Source: an uncultured Oscillospiraceae bacterium
Lineage (GTDB): Bacteria > Bacillota > Clostridia > Oscillospirales > Oscillospiraceae
Length of the DNA stretch: 52,814 nucleotides
NCBI GenBank assembly: GCA_910584285.1
Contig: CAJTYK010000010.1
Location: 1 to 52,814, forward strand
Direction of reading: 5' to 3'
The notes beneath the pieces are model-generated. The model made no database searches. It was not told the origin of the DNA and saw nothing but the letters and a program-made list of their open reading frames with translations. How positions within the stretch are numbered: the first letter of the stretch is position 1; each line of letters begins with the position of its first letter. This document shows positions 1 through 7,840 of the stretch, in pieces. The translations under genes and the position numbers were made by a program.

Positions 1-37
1 GCGGCCTGCCTGGACATTTCCCAGGCAGGCCGCTTTT
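1..37 (+). terminator. Rho-independent terminator of a gene left of the window
   Basis: A perfect 13-bp stem (1-13 with 21-33), a 7-nt loop and a short T run (34-37). It most likely ends a plus-strand gene outside the window. It may also serve the LysR gene, which ends at 92 on the other strand. Confidence 0.7.
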
Positions 38-91
38 CGACAGGCTGGGGACGGCATTTTGAATGCCGGGCCATCTTTTGCTTGTCAGTAT

Positions 92-973
92 TCAATCCTG
101 TTCCGGATCGGCCAGCGTTTGGCGCAGCGTTTCTAAAAACCGCTGGGAGGGTTTGGAAAACACTTGGTATTTTTTCCACACCACGCTCATATGGGCTTTG
201 ACCTCCGGCATAAGCGGGCGGAAGCACAGGGGACTGTCTCCTGTGACGTTGAGGATCTTATCCAAGCACAGCATATAGCCCAGCCCATCTGCCACCATCA
301 GGGAGCCGTTGTACACCAAACTGTAGGATCCCGCCACGTTTTTGGAGATGACCTGGCCGAACAGGGAACCAGGCTCCGGGGAGGCCCGGCTGACGATCAG
401 CGGCTTCCCCGCCATATCCGCCGCTGTCACATACTCCTTTTCCGCCAGGGGGTCGTCCCGGCGCATGATGACGCCCCAGGTGTCATAGGCAGGCAGGGCG
501 ATGGAGCTGTACTTCTTTTCGTCAATGATACCGAACAGAAGGCCAAAGTCGATGAGGCCCTTGTCCAGCGCCTCCGTCACGTCTACGGTGTCCCCGCTGG
601 CAATGTGAAAGCGGACATCCGGGTGCTGCTCCCGCAGAAGCCGGGCCGCATGGGTGAGGAAATGCACCGCCTCCGTTTCCCCAGCGCCGATGTAGATATC
701 GCCCGCGATGGCCTCCTCGTCGGCGGCCAGCTCACCCATAGTCTTTTCCATCAACCCGACGATCTCAGATGCCCGCTTGCGCAGCAGTGTGCCGTGCTCC
801 GTCAGCGTGATCCGGCGGCTGCCCCGGATGAACAACTGCTTGCCGATCTCTGCTTCCAAATCGCTGAGTTGCCGGGACAAAGTGGGCTGGGAGAGGTGCA
901 GGTACTCCGCCGCCCCAGAAATGCTTTCCTCCCTGGCGACGGCTAAAAAGTAGCGCAAAACCCGGATATCCAT
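92..973 (-). CDS. LysR-family transcriptional regulator
   Basis: A 293-residue protein, the usual LysR length. Residues 1-60 form the winged helix-turn-helix (MDIRVLRYFLAVAREES, then SQPTLSRQLSDLE). The rest has the look of the periplasmic-binding-like effector domain. The start at 973 is chosen over an in-frame ATG at 1006 because a GGGAGG ribosome site lies 6 bases upstream and LysR proteins normally begin directly with this helix. The gene diverges from the small protein and lipoprotein at 1109. The shared 135-bp gap holds promoters for both sides and a CTATA-N12-TATAG style dyad near 1031-1053 that could be its operator. The effector is unknown. Regulation of the divergent genes is inferred from layout only. 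Confidence 0.9.
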   Translation of the reverse strand: MDIRVLRYFLAVAREESISGAAEYLHLSQPTLSRQLSDLEAEIGKQLFIRGSRRITLTEHGTLLRKRASEIVGLMEKTMGELAADEEAIAGDIYIGAGETEAVHFLTHAARLLREQHPDVRFHIASGDTVDVTEALDKGLIDFGLLFGIIDEKKYSSIALPAYDTWGVIMRRDDPLAEKEYVTAADMAGKPLIVSRASPEPGSLFGQVISKNVAGSYSLVYNGSLMVADGLGYMLCLDKILNVTGDSPLCFRPLMPEVKAHMSVVWKKYQVFSKPSQRFLETLRQTLADPEQD

Positions 974-1001
974 GATAAACCTCCCTGTCATTGATGCTGA
1001 A

Positions 1002-1030
1002 ATCATATCATCTCAACCTATGCCTGTCAA
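1002..1030 (-). promoter_or_regulatory. Promoter of the LysR gene
   Basis: On the minus strand, TTGACA (1025-1030) and TATGAT (1002-1007) are separated by 17 bp. This is a near-consensus housekeeping sigma promoter. The -10 lies about 30 bp upstream of the chosen start codon. Confidence 0.75.
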
Positions 1031-1057
1031 CTATAGTTTTCTATTCGATATAGGTAT

Positions 1058-1086
1058 TTGATGTTTTCCGCTCCAGGACGTATAAT
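1058..1086 (+). promoter_or_regulatory. Promoter of the small-protein/lipoprotein operon
   Basis: TTGATG (1058-1063) and TATAAT (1081-1086) are 17 bp apart, 23 bp upstream of the ATG at 1109. A dyad between this promoter and the divergent LysR promoter, around 1031-1053, is a candidate LysR site. Confidence 0.7.
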
Positions 1087-1108
1087 CAGCCCGAAAGGAG
1101 GGCGCGCC

Positions 1109-1372
1109 ATGGGAAACGACACGATGGTTCGGGAAGATGTGCTCCAGCTGCTTCGGGAGGCGGAGTGTTCGGAGGAATTTACCCGGCAATTTGCCGCGGC
1201 CATGGACCAGGAGAGCGTCGCCGGCCAGCTCCGCCTGCTCCGGGCACAGCGATGCCGTCAGTTGGAACGGCTCCACGACGAGGAACACAAGCTGGATCAG
1301 TTGGATTATCTGCGCTACCGGCTGGAAAAGCAGCTGCCCGGCGGCACGGTCAGGGAAGGAGCCCGGACATGA
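1109..1372 (+). CDS. Small protein of unknown function, 87 aa
   Basis: An 87-residue, charged and helix-prone protein with several Arg/Gln/Glu-rich heptad-like stretches (QLRLLRAQRCRQLERLHDEE). It has no signal peptide or membrane segment, so it is probably cytoplasmic. The start at 1109 has an AAAGGAGG ribosome site 7 bases upstream. Its stop overlaps the ATG of the lipoprotein gene (ATGA), so the two are translationally coupled. Small proteins of this general shape recur in Clostridia beside cyclophilin-fold proteins and are sometimes mislabelled in databases as a methylguanine methyltransferase. No catalytic PCHR motif of that enzyme is present, so I give no function. Confidence 0.75.
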   Translation: MGNDTMVREDVLQLLREAECSEEFTRQFAAAMDQESVAGQLRLLRAQRCRQLERLHDEEHKLDQLDYLRYRLEKQLPGGTVREGART

Positions 1373-1896
1373 AACGAACCCTTTGTATTTCAATGGCTGT
1401 GGCGGTACTTCTGGCCTTGCCCGCCTGCACAGCCACACCCACCTCAAATGTGGACAATATACCACCGGCCACGCAAACGCAGGAAACCCATTCCGCCCCT
1501 GCTGAGCTGGATGGATTGGAGAATGCCGCATCGGATATACCGGCATCAAAAACGACCCTCACCTTGACGGCAGGCGGACAGGAATTTACCGTGACCCTGG
1601 CGGATAATGAATCCGCCCACCGGCTTGTGGATCTGTTTCCACTGACATTAGACATGAACGAGCTGAACGGGAATGAAAAGTTTTTCTACCTGGACGTGGA
1701 ACTGCCCTCCGACCCTTACCAGCCCGGACAGATCAATGCTGGTGACCTAATGCTCTACGGGGATAACTGCCTGGTGCTGTTCTATGAGAGCTTTATCAGC
1801 GGCTACAGCTATACACGGTTGGGTAGCGTAGACGATCCCGCTGGATTGGTGCAGGCGTTGGGAGGTGGCACGGTGGAAGTCACCTTTGCCCGGTAG
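1369..1896 (+). CDS. Cyclophilin-like-fold lipoprotein
   Basis: A 175-residue exported lipoprotein. The signal peptide starts MKRTLCISMAVAVLL and ends in the lipobox LPAC. A Thr/Pro/Ala-rich linker follows to about residue 60. The C-terminal part (LTLTAGGQEFTVTLADNESA, then GDLMLYGDNCLVLFYES and YTRLGSV) matches the cyclophilin-like domain pattern found in small Clostridial and Bacteroides proteins. The start codon overlaps the preceding stop. Peptidyl-prolyl isomerase activity has not been shown for this subgroup. A related lipoprotein lies at 4642 on the far side of the ABC permease, so the two may belong to one envelope-associated unit. Confidence 0.8.
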   Translation: MKRTLCISMAVAVLLALPACTATPTSNVDNIPPATQTQETHSAPAELDGLENAASDIPASKTTLTLTAGGQEFTVTLADNESAHRLVDLFPLTLDMNELNGNEKFFYLDVELPSDPYQPGQINAGDLMLYGDNCLVLFYESFISGYSYTRLGSVDDPAGLVQALGGGTVEVTFAR

Positions 1897-1993
1897 GAGG
1901 CGCACTGTGGTGAAAAGAGATCTGCTTCGCCGCCTTTTGATCGACCTGATCTTCGTCGACCTGGCTGGAGCGATCAGAGCTCTTATCATCTAA

Positions 1994-2161
1994 CGAACCT
2001 TGAACGGCGGCTTTTTCGCGACCGGGCTGGGCTCCTCTGCAGCCGATCTGCTGTACGCCTGTACGGGCGTGTTCGGCATCACGCTGGTGTCCGACTTTCT
2101 GGCCCGGCACCAGCGGACCATCAGTCTGCTGGGTTGTCTGATGGCTGAGTATTTGCTATCT
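1994..2161 (+). pseudogene. Fragment of a LysE/RhtB-type exporter
   Basis: The frame through 2000 reads LNGGFFATGLGSSAADLLYA and then VFGITLVSDFL. This is the Gly-rich, AD..YA pattern of the first helices of LysE/RhtB amino-acid exporters. There is no proper start and the homology fades after about 55 codons. Just upstream, a good ribosome site (TAGGAGG, 1894-1900) leads into a 28-codon frame (1907-1993) with no recognisable family. I read the 360-bp gap as decayed coding DNA. The family call is from pattern memory only. Confidence 0.35.
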
Positions 2162-2255
2162 ATCCAATCCTGCATCATAGTGCTCACGTCAAACCCGATA
2201 CGGAAACCCGGCTTAACGCATGGCTGTCCGCCCTGCGGTGGTGAGAGGGCAGCCT

Positions 2256-4601
2256 ATGGAAACACACATCCTGTTTCGCGCCGGACTTCGGCGGCACAGA
2301 GGCAGCCTGTCCGGGGTGTTCCTTCTGCTGTTTTTGGTGTCTCTGGCCCTGGGGACGGTGCTCACCGTATGGAGTAACTCTGGGCGGTATGTGTCCAGTG
2401 AGCTGGACCGGGCCGGATTTGGCACATTGACCGCCTGGGTGTCCCAGGTCCCAGATCTGGACGCTCTGGCGGGGGAGATCGCCGCCTTGCCCGAGGTGGA
2501 CGGCGTGGAGGTGCAGGAGATCATCTTCTCCAATTACGAGGTAGGCGGCCAGGAGTCGGACAGCGAGGGGCCGCTCATCACTCTGGAGCCGGGAGAAGGG
2601 CGCTACCGCTTCTTCACCGATGACCTGTCCGGCTATCGGGAACATGTGCCAGAGATCGATCCTGGTCAGGTCTACGTCTCCCCCTCCCTGGTGTCCATGT
2701 TCGGCGCGGCGCTGGGGGATGAGATCGTCTTTCCCATTGCCCGAGCGGGCGGAAACGTGACGTTCACCGTGGTAGGTTTCTATGAGGACCCCATGATGGG
2801 CAGCTCCATGATCGGCATGAAGGGCTTTTTGATCTGCCGGGAGGACCATGACGCCATCGAGGCGCGCATCCGCGCCTCCGGCATTGACGCCCTGGCTCGG
2901 GACGGGGCCATGCTCCACATTTTCTCCGCCGGCGGCATGACTACCTCGGAGCTGAATCAGGCCGTCAACGAAAAGACCTCCCTTCCAGCTTACACAGAAT
3001 TTGTCCACACCGCCCAGGCCATCCGGGGTTTCATGCTGATCTTGCAGAACGCGTTCAGCGGGCTGCTTCTGGCCCTGGTAGCGGTTCTGCTGGCGGCGGT
3101 GCTGGTGGTTTTGAGCCACAGCATCGGCAGCGCCATCCAGGCGGACTATCAGAACATGGGGGTGCTCAAAACGGTGGGCTTCACCAGCGGGGCGCTGCGC
3201 CGCCTCCAGCTCCTGCAATACGGGGCGGCGGTATTGGCGGGGATGGCGCTGGGGCTGGCCCTCACCCTGCCCGCCGCCCGGCTGGTGGGGGATATGACCC
3301 TGACCACCACCGGCATCCGGGCCCCCATCCAATTCCCCGCGCTGTGGTGCGCCGCCGCGTTCGGAACAATTCTCCTGCTTTTGGGCGGCTTCATCCTGTG
3401 GAAAACAGGGAAAATCGGGCGGGTGTCCCCCATGAGGGCCATCCGGGGGGAGACGGAGGGCGCGGCCTTCCAGACCGGGCGGCTTCCGGCCCTTCGCGGG
3501 AGCGGCCTCACCCTCCACCTGGCCCTCCGGCAGGTGCTGTCAGCCAAAGGGCGGTATGCCGGAGCCTGCGCCGTGGCGGCGCTGCTGGTGTTCTTTGCCT
3601 GCACCGTGGGCCGGGTGGACGGCTGGCTGGGCCGGGACGGCAAGGGCATGATGGACGCCTTCAACCCCGCCGACCACGATTTGGGCGTCCAGACCTTCGG
3701 CACCTTGGACGAGGCCAACGCGGAGGCCCTGGTGCGCACCTTCACTGGCATCACGGACAGCTACCTGCTGGCTATGCCGGGAGTGGCGGTGAATGGGGTG
3801 GACTACACCGCCAATGTCATCGACCAGCCGGAGCGGTTTCACATACTCCGGGGCCGGACCTGCCAAATGGACAGCGAGATCGTGGTGACAGAGTTCATCG
3901 CCGCCCACTTTGGACTGGAGCTGGGAGATACGGTCACTGTGTCCGGCGGATTGGGCAGCGGAGAATACACGGTCACCGGCGTCTATTCCTGCGCCAACGA
4001 CATGGGGGACAACATCGGCATGACGGCGGAGGGCTACCTGAAAATCGGGCGGGACGACCCGCAGATCTGGTGCCACCACTACTTCCTGTCCGACCCCGGC
4101 CAAAAGGCCGCCATCACCCAGGCGCTGGAGACGGCTTACGGCGGGGATGTCCATGTCCACGAGAACAGTTGGCCGGGACTGCTGGGCATCATCGCCGCCA
4201 TGCGGGCCCTGCTGGCCTTCACCTATGCCATGACGGCGGCGTTCATCCTCATTGTCACCGCCATGACCGGGAGCCGCCTTTTGACAGCGGAACAGCGAGA
4301 CACCGGAATCTACAAAGCTCTGGGCTTCTCCACCCGGCAGCTCCGGGCGTTCTTCGCCCTGCGGTTCGGGCTCACCGCCGCCCTGGGCGGGGTGATCGGG
4401 ACGGCGCTGGCCGCGCTGCTCACCGATCCGCTGGTGTCCTCCGCCATGAAGCTGGCGGGGATCAGCAACTTCACGTCCGCCGCGTCGCTGGGCAATACCC
4501 TGCTGCCCGCGGCGCTGGTGGCCGGGCTCTTTACCGCCTTTCCCTACCTGTGGGCGGGAAAAATCAAAAAAACGGATTTGACGGCGCTGATTACAGAGTA
4601 A
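2256..4601 (+). CDS. FtsX-type ABC transporter permease, ATPase partner absent
   Basis: A 781-residue membrane protein with two FtsX domains in tandem, as in MacB/YknZ/BceB-like large permeases. It has an N-terminal helix (about residues 15-40) and a first extracytoplasmic domain to about 260. A block of three helices follows (FSGLLLALVAVLLAAVLVVL onward), then a short internal helix near 430 and a second extracytoplasmic domain. Three C-terminal helices complete it. The start at 2256 is preferred to 2220 because of a GAGAGG site and because families of this type begin just before the first helix. No ABC ATPase gene is adjacent on either side, although these permeases need one. The flanking genes are cyclophilin-fold lipoproteins. 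Substrate unknown. Confidence 0.88.
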   Translation: METHILFRAGLRRHRGSLSGVFLLLFLVSLALGTVLTVWSNSGRYVSSELDRAGFGTLTAWVSQVPDLDALAGEIAALPEVDGVEVQEIIFSNYEVGGQESDSEGPLITLEPGEGRYRFFTDDLSGYREHVPEIDPGQVYVSPSLVSMFGAALGDEIVFPIARAGGNVTFTVVGFYEDPMMGSSMIGMKGFLICREDHDAIEARIRASGIDALARDGAMLHIFSAGGMTTSELNQAVNEKTSLPAYTEFVHTAQAIRGFMLILQNAFSGLLLALVAVLLAAVLVVLSHSIGSAIQADYQNMGVLKTVGFTSGALRRLQLLQYGAAVLAGMALGLALTLPAARLVGDMTLTTTGIRAPIQFPALWCAAAFGTILLLLGGFILWKTGKIGRVSPMRAIRGETEGAAFQTGRLPALRGSGLTLHLALRQVLSAKGRYAGACAVAALLVFFACTVGRVDGWLGRDGKGMMDAFNPADHDLGVQTFGTLDEANAEALVRTFTGITDSYLLAMPGVAVNGVDYTANVIDQPERFHILRGRTCQMDSEIVVTEFIAAHFGLELGDTVTVSGGLGSGEYTVTGVYSCANDMGDNIGMTAEGYLKIGRDDPQIWCHHYFLSDPGQKAAITQALETAYGGDVHVHENSWPGLLGIIAAMRALLAFTYAMTAAFILIVTAMTGSRLLTAEQRDTGIYKALGFSTRQLRAFFALRFGLTAALGGVIGTALAALLTDPLVSSAMKLAGISNFTSAASLGNTLLPAALVAGLFTAFPYLWAGKIKKTDLTALITE

Positions 4602-4641
4602 ATGGAATCCTGTACTGCGCTCATCATAGAAAGGAATTGTT

Positions 4642-5229
4642 ATGGAAAAGAAAATCAAGAGGATCAACATCATACGAAAATTATTGCTCTCTCTGCTGGC
4701 CGCCGCCCTGCTGGCGCTGCCGCTGACCGCCTGCGGCCTCGAAGCGGGCGAATCCGCTCCGTCCGAGGCTCCGTCCCAGGCGGTGGAAACGACCCCAGCT
4801 GCATTGAGCGAGGCCGGAGGCGCCACGACGCTAACCGTGCGCTTCGGCAACAGCGCCCCCTTTACCATGTACCTGGAGGACAACGACACGGCGGCGGCCA
4901 TCGCCCACCATGTGGGCACTGCCGACTGGCGTCTGCCCATCTACCACTACGATGACTACGATGGCTGGGAATCCTTCCAATACTACGATATTCCCAGCCG
5001 GTACGAGATCCCCTCCAACGCCCAGACCGTCACCACAGAGAAAGCGGGGGAGGTCTACTACTCCGAGCCCAATCGGATCGTGCTGTTCTACCACGACGGG
5101 GAGATCTCCGGGGAGTACACCTTGGTGGGCCGTTTTGAGGTTACTGAGGAGTTTACCTCCGCCGTGGAAAACAACCCGGTACTGGAGGGCTGGGGCAACA
5201 AGATCGTGAACATCAGCCCCGGGACCTGA
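4642..5229 (+). CDS. Cyclophilin-like-fold lipoprotein, second copy
   Basis: A 195-residue lipoprotein with a Lys/Arg-rich N-region, a leucine/alanine helix and the lipobox LTAC near residue 31. A short Ser/Glu/Ala linker follows. The fold domain begins around residue 57 (ATTLTVRFGNSAPFTMYLED). It contains the double GWESFQYYDIPSRYEIP segment and the NRIVLFYHDGEISGEYTLVG stretch typical of the cyclophilin-like family. The ribosome site is AGAAAGGA. It lies 40 bp after the permease stop and is probably cotranscribed with it. It differs from the 1369 copy in sequence but shares domain order, which suggests paired exported partners of the permease. Function unknown. Confidence 0.8.
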   Translation: MEKKIKRINIIRKLLLSLLAAALLALPLTACGLEAGESAPSEAPSQAVETTPAALSEAGGATTLTVRFGNSAPFTMYLEDNDTAAAIAHHVGTADWRLPIYHYDDYDGWESFQYYDIPSRYEIPSNAQTVTTEKAGEVYYSEPNRIVLFYHDGEISGEYTLVGRFEVTEEFTSAVENNPVLEGWGNKIVNISPGT

Positions 5230-5294
5230 CAGGGAAAATCAATTATAACACAAAAAGGAGATCGTTATCATGACTGTTATTGAGAACAAGACCT

Positions 5295-5676
5295 TTGGAT
5301 GTCATCATCCAGAGGCTTTACGAAGATCATGTTGTAGGTAAGCTGAGTGAGGAACGCTTTGCCAAGCTGTCCGAGGGCTATGAGCAGGAGTAAGCGGCGC
5401 TGAAACAGTCCATAGAGGATCTGTCCGCTATCGTACACGCCGCTCAGACGCAGGCGGTCAATGTCCAGAGCTTTTTGAAAATTGTGAAGAAGTACACCCA
5501 GCCCACCGAGCTTGACCCCGGCGCTTTTGCGGGAGTTTGTGGAGAAAATCGTTGTCCATGCCCCCGATAAGTCCAGCGGCCACCGTGTCCAGCGCATTGA
5601 CGTACATTATAATTTCATTGGCGAGATTGATTTTTCCCCGGAATTTAGCCGGTATAGCAAAAAAACAACCGCATGA
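5295..5676 (+). pseudogene. Decayed C-terminus of a large serine recombinase
   Basis: Translation from 5295 gives LDVIIQRLYEDHVVGKLSEE, then RFAKLSEGYEQE and an in-frame stop at about 5390. The frame then continues as an AALKQSIEDLSAIV-type helix. After a frameshift near 5520 it reads LREFVEKIVVHAPDKSSGHR and QRIDVHYNFIGEID. This is the coiled-coil and C-terminal (DUF4368-like) region of Tn4451/TndX-type large serine recombinases. The catalytic N-terminal domain is absent, so only a remnant of a mobile element is left. It lies directly upstream of the dnaD-like promoter. Confidence 0.75.
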
Positions 5677-5696
5677 CACCAAAGTATCATGCGGTT
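5667..5696. repeat. Perfect 10-bp inverted repeat at the end of the recombinase remnant
   Basis: AACCGCATGA (5667-5676) pairs with TCATGCGGTT (5687-5696) around a 10-nt loop. On the minus strand the stem is followed by a T-rich run (complement of 5659-5666), as in a terminator, but no minus-strand gene ends here. It is probably a leftover end of the mobile element. Confidence 0.55.
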
Positions 5697-5746
5697 GCCG
5701 CCTAACAAAGAAAACTTCTTTATCAGGCACGCCCTTTGCGTCACAG

Positions 5747-5775
5747 TTGATTTTTTTTCGGTTTTCCTGTAGAAT
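5747..5775 (+). promoter_or_regulatory. Promoter of the dnaD-dnaC-like pair
   Basis: TTGATT (5747-5752) and TAGAAT (5770-5775) with a 17-bp T-rich spacer, 43 bp upstream of the ATG at 5819. Confidence 0.65.
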
Positions 5776-5818
5776 AAAAGCCTGACCGCTAAACCCCTGC
5801 GGGAGAGGAGGTGCCGCC

Positions 5819-6784
5819 ATGTCCGCGCTACTGCTGCCTAATGAGATCCTGTCCATGTCCGCCCAGGCCGCCCGCCTGCTGGTGGAGTCCGGCGACGGAG
5901 ACGGTGCCCTGCTCTACCTGGCCCTGCTGGAGTGCGGCGGCGAGCCCGCCCGGGCCGCCTCACGCCTGCGCTGGGGGGAGGAACGGCTGGGCCCCGCCTG
6001 GACCCGCCTGTCCGCCCTGGGACTGGTTCAGCCCCGAGAGAATGCTCCGGCTCCCGCGACCGCGGAGGACAGCCGCCTGCCCGAGTACGGCAGATCGGAG
6101 ATCGCCGCCGCCCTGGAGAAGGAGCCCGGCTTCCAGGGTCTGTGTCGGGAGCTGGAGGGGGTACTGGGCCGGATGCTCACCGACAACGACCTCCGGTGCC
6201 TGTATACCATGTATGACTACCTGGCCCTGCCGCCTGAGGTGATCCTGCAGCTCGCCGGCTGGGTGGCGGGGCGGGAGCGGCGGCAGAAGGGCACCCCCGC
6301 CGCCAGCCCCCGGATGCCCCAGATCCAGAAGGAGGCCTTCCGCTGGAAGCGTCTGGGGGTGGACACCCTGGAGCGGGCGGAGGACTACCTGCGCCGGGAG
6401 GAACTGGTGGACCAGCGGGAGTGGGAGATCTTGTCCGCCGTAGGGGTGACGGAACGCCGTGCCGCCGTGGGCCGGGAGCGGGCCTACATCGCCGCCTGGG
6501 TGGACATGGGCCTGAGCACCGAGCTAATCCGCATGGCCTACGAGCGCACCGTATATAAAAAGGGAGCCATGAGCTGGCCCTATGCCAACAAGATTTTGCA
6601 GTCCTGGCACGCCGCCGGGTACAAAACCCCCCAGCAGGTGGAGGCAGGGGACAGGCCGCCCAGCCGGCAGCCCCAGCCCTCTAAAAATCAGCCCCGGGAC
6701 TTCCAGCCCACCCGGGAGCGCATCGAGAAAAATGGCGATTGGCTGGATCAATTTTTAGCGGAACAGGAGAAAGGAGGCGGCTAA
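5819..6784 (+). CDS. DnaD-domain primosome protein
   Basis: A 321-residue cytoplasmic protein. The N-terminal 80 residues look like a winged-helix DnaD/DnaB-type domain. Two DnaD/DnaB C-terminal type repeats follow. The first is around residues 95-145 (FQGLCRELEGVLGRMLTDND, then YDYLALPPEVILQLAGW). The second is around 200-265 (ERAYIAAWVDMGLSTELIRM, then YANKILQSWHAAGY), which is the YxxxI..W motif of the family. A GAGAGGAGGT ribosome site precedes it. The downstream gene is a DnaC/DnaI-like loader, the usual Firmicutes pairing, so this protein most likely helps load the replicative helicase. The symbol is left empty because DnaD and DnaB paralogues are hard to separate by eye. Confidence 0.85.
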   Translation: MSALLLPNEILSMSAQAARLLVESGDGDGALLYLALLECGGEPARAASRLRWGEERLGPAWTRLSALGLVQPRENAPAPATAEDSRLPEYGRSEIAAALEKEPGFQGLCRELEGVLGRMLTDNDLRCLYTMYDYLALPPEVILQLAGWVAGRERRQKGTPAASPRMPQIQKEAFRWKRLGVDTLERAEDYLRREELVDQREWEILSAVGVTERRAAVGRERAYIAAWVDMGLSTELIRMAYERTVYKKGAMSWPYANKILQSWHAAGYKTPQQVEAGDRPPSRQPQPSKNQPRDFQPTRERIEKNGDWLDQFLAEQEKGGG

Positions 6785-6785
6785 C

Positions 6786-7793
6786 ATGGCCTATGAGCCC
6801 GACGTCATGCGCAGGGCGCTGGCCCGGCTGGAGCACCGCCGGGACAGGGCGGAACGCCGCCGGTTTGAGCTGGAACGGGCGCTGTACGCCCAGGAGCCCC
6901 GGTTGCGGCAGGTAGACGCCGACCTGCGAGGCACTATGGCGGAGTTGGCCGAGCTGGCCGCCGGAGGAAAGCCGGTGGCGGCGGACGGCCCGGAGATCGC
7001 CGCCATCCGCACCCGGAGCCAGGCCCTGCAAAAGGAGCGGACGAAGCTGCTGGCCGGCCTGGGCTATGGCCCCGACGCGCTGGACGACATCCCCGCCTGC
7101 CCCAAATGCGGGGATCGGGGCTGGACAGAGGACGGACAGATGTGCACTTGTCTGCGGAAGCTGTGCACCCAGGAGCAGATCCGCGCCCTCACCGCCCTGC
7201 TGAACCTCACCGACGAGCAGGACTTCGACCATCTGCGGCTGGATGTCTACAGCGACGCACCCTGGCAGGGGCAGAGCCGCTCCCCCCGGGAGCAGATGCG
7301 CCGGGTGGTTCAAGTCTGCGAGGGCTTCGCCCGGCAGTTTCCCAGCTACCCTCTGAAAAACCTGTTGTTGTCCGGCGGCACCGGGCTGGGGAAAACCTTC
7401 CTGTCCGGCTGCATCGCCCGGGAGGTGTCCCGCCAGGGGTACTCCGTGGTGTACGACACCGCCATCAGCCTGTTCGCCGCCTTCGAGACCCGCCGCTTCA
7501 CCAGGGACGCGGAGGAGAGCCGGCAGGCCCGGGACGAGACCCGGCGGTTCCTGTCCTGCGACTTGCTGATCCTGGACGACTTGGGCAGCGAGCTGACCAC
7601 CCCCCTGGCCCAAACCACCCTGTATGAGGTGGTGAACGGCCGCCTCCAATCTGGGCGGCACACCATCATCTCCACCAACCTGTCCATGGAGCACATCGCC
7701 CAGCGGTACACCCCCCAGCTGGCCTCCCGCATCGGAGGACTGTACCGAGAGCTAACCTTCTACGGGGACGACCTGCGGCTGGTCCACGTCTAA
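6786..7793 (+). CDS. DnaC/DnaI-like helicase loader ATPase
   Basis: A 335-residue AAA+ protein. Residues 1-90 are an Arg/Glu-rich helical arm that probably contacts the helicase. A zinc-binding block CPKCGDRGW...MCTC lies at about residues 105-125. The AAA+ core has Walker A GGTGLGKT near 198-205, Walker B LLILDDLGSE near 260-270, a sensor-1 IISTN near 296-300 and an Arg-rich end. This is the DnaC/DnaI/IstB architecture. Its partner gene dnaD-like ends one base upstream, so the two are coupled. An IS21 IstB assignment is unlikely because no transposase neighbours it and because of the zinc motif and DnaD partner. Confidence 0.88.
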   Translation: MAYEPDVMRRALARLEHRRDRAERRRFELERALYAQEPRLRQVDADLRGTMAELAELAAGGKPVAADGPEIAAIRTRSQALQKERTKLLAGLGYGPDALDDIPACPKCGDRGWTEDGQMCTCLRKLCTQEQIRALTALLNLTDEQDFDHLRLDVYSDAPWQGQSRSPREQMRRVVQVCEGFARQFPSYPLKNLLLSGGTGLGKTFLSGCIAREVSRQGYSVVYDTAISLFAAFETRRFTRDAEESRQARDETRRFLSCDLLILDDLGSELTTPLAQTTLYEVVNGRLQSGRHTIISTNLSMEHIAQRYTPQLASRIGGLYRELTFYGDDLRLVHV

Positions 7794-7795
7794 AG

Positions 7796-7840
7796 AGCAG
7801 CAGCGCCCCCCGGCTTACGCCGGGGGGCGCTGCTGCTGTT
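7796..7840. terminator. Bidirectional terminator between dnaC-like and trpZ
   Basis: An 18-bp perfect GC-rich stem (7796-7813 with 7820-7837) with a 6-nt loop, just after the dnaC-like stop and overlapping the end of the convergent trpZ gene. Only short T runs follow, so it may act mainly as a strong hairpin for both transcripts. Confidence 0.75.

Noticed and set aside
1109..1372. Methylguanine-DNA methyltransferase, a label sometimes attached to such small proteins
   Set aside because: The catalytic PCHR motif and the needed length are absent.
5667..5696. Terminator for the plus-strand recombinase remnant
   Set aside because: The T-rich tract is on the wrong side for plus-strand transcripts, so I list it only as an inverted repeat.
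6786..7793. IstB helper ATPase of an IS21 element
   Set aside because: There is no IstA transposase or terminal repeat. The zinc motif and the coupled DnaD-domain gene favour a helicase loader.
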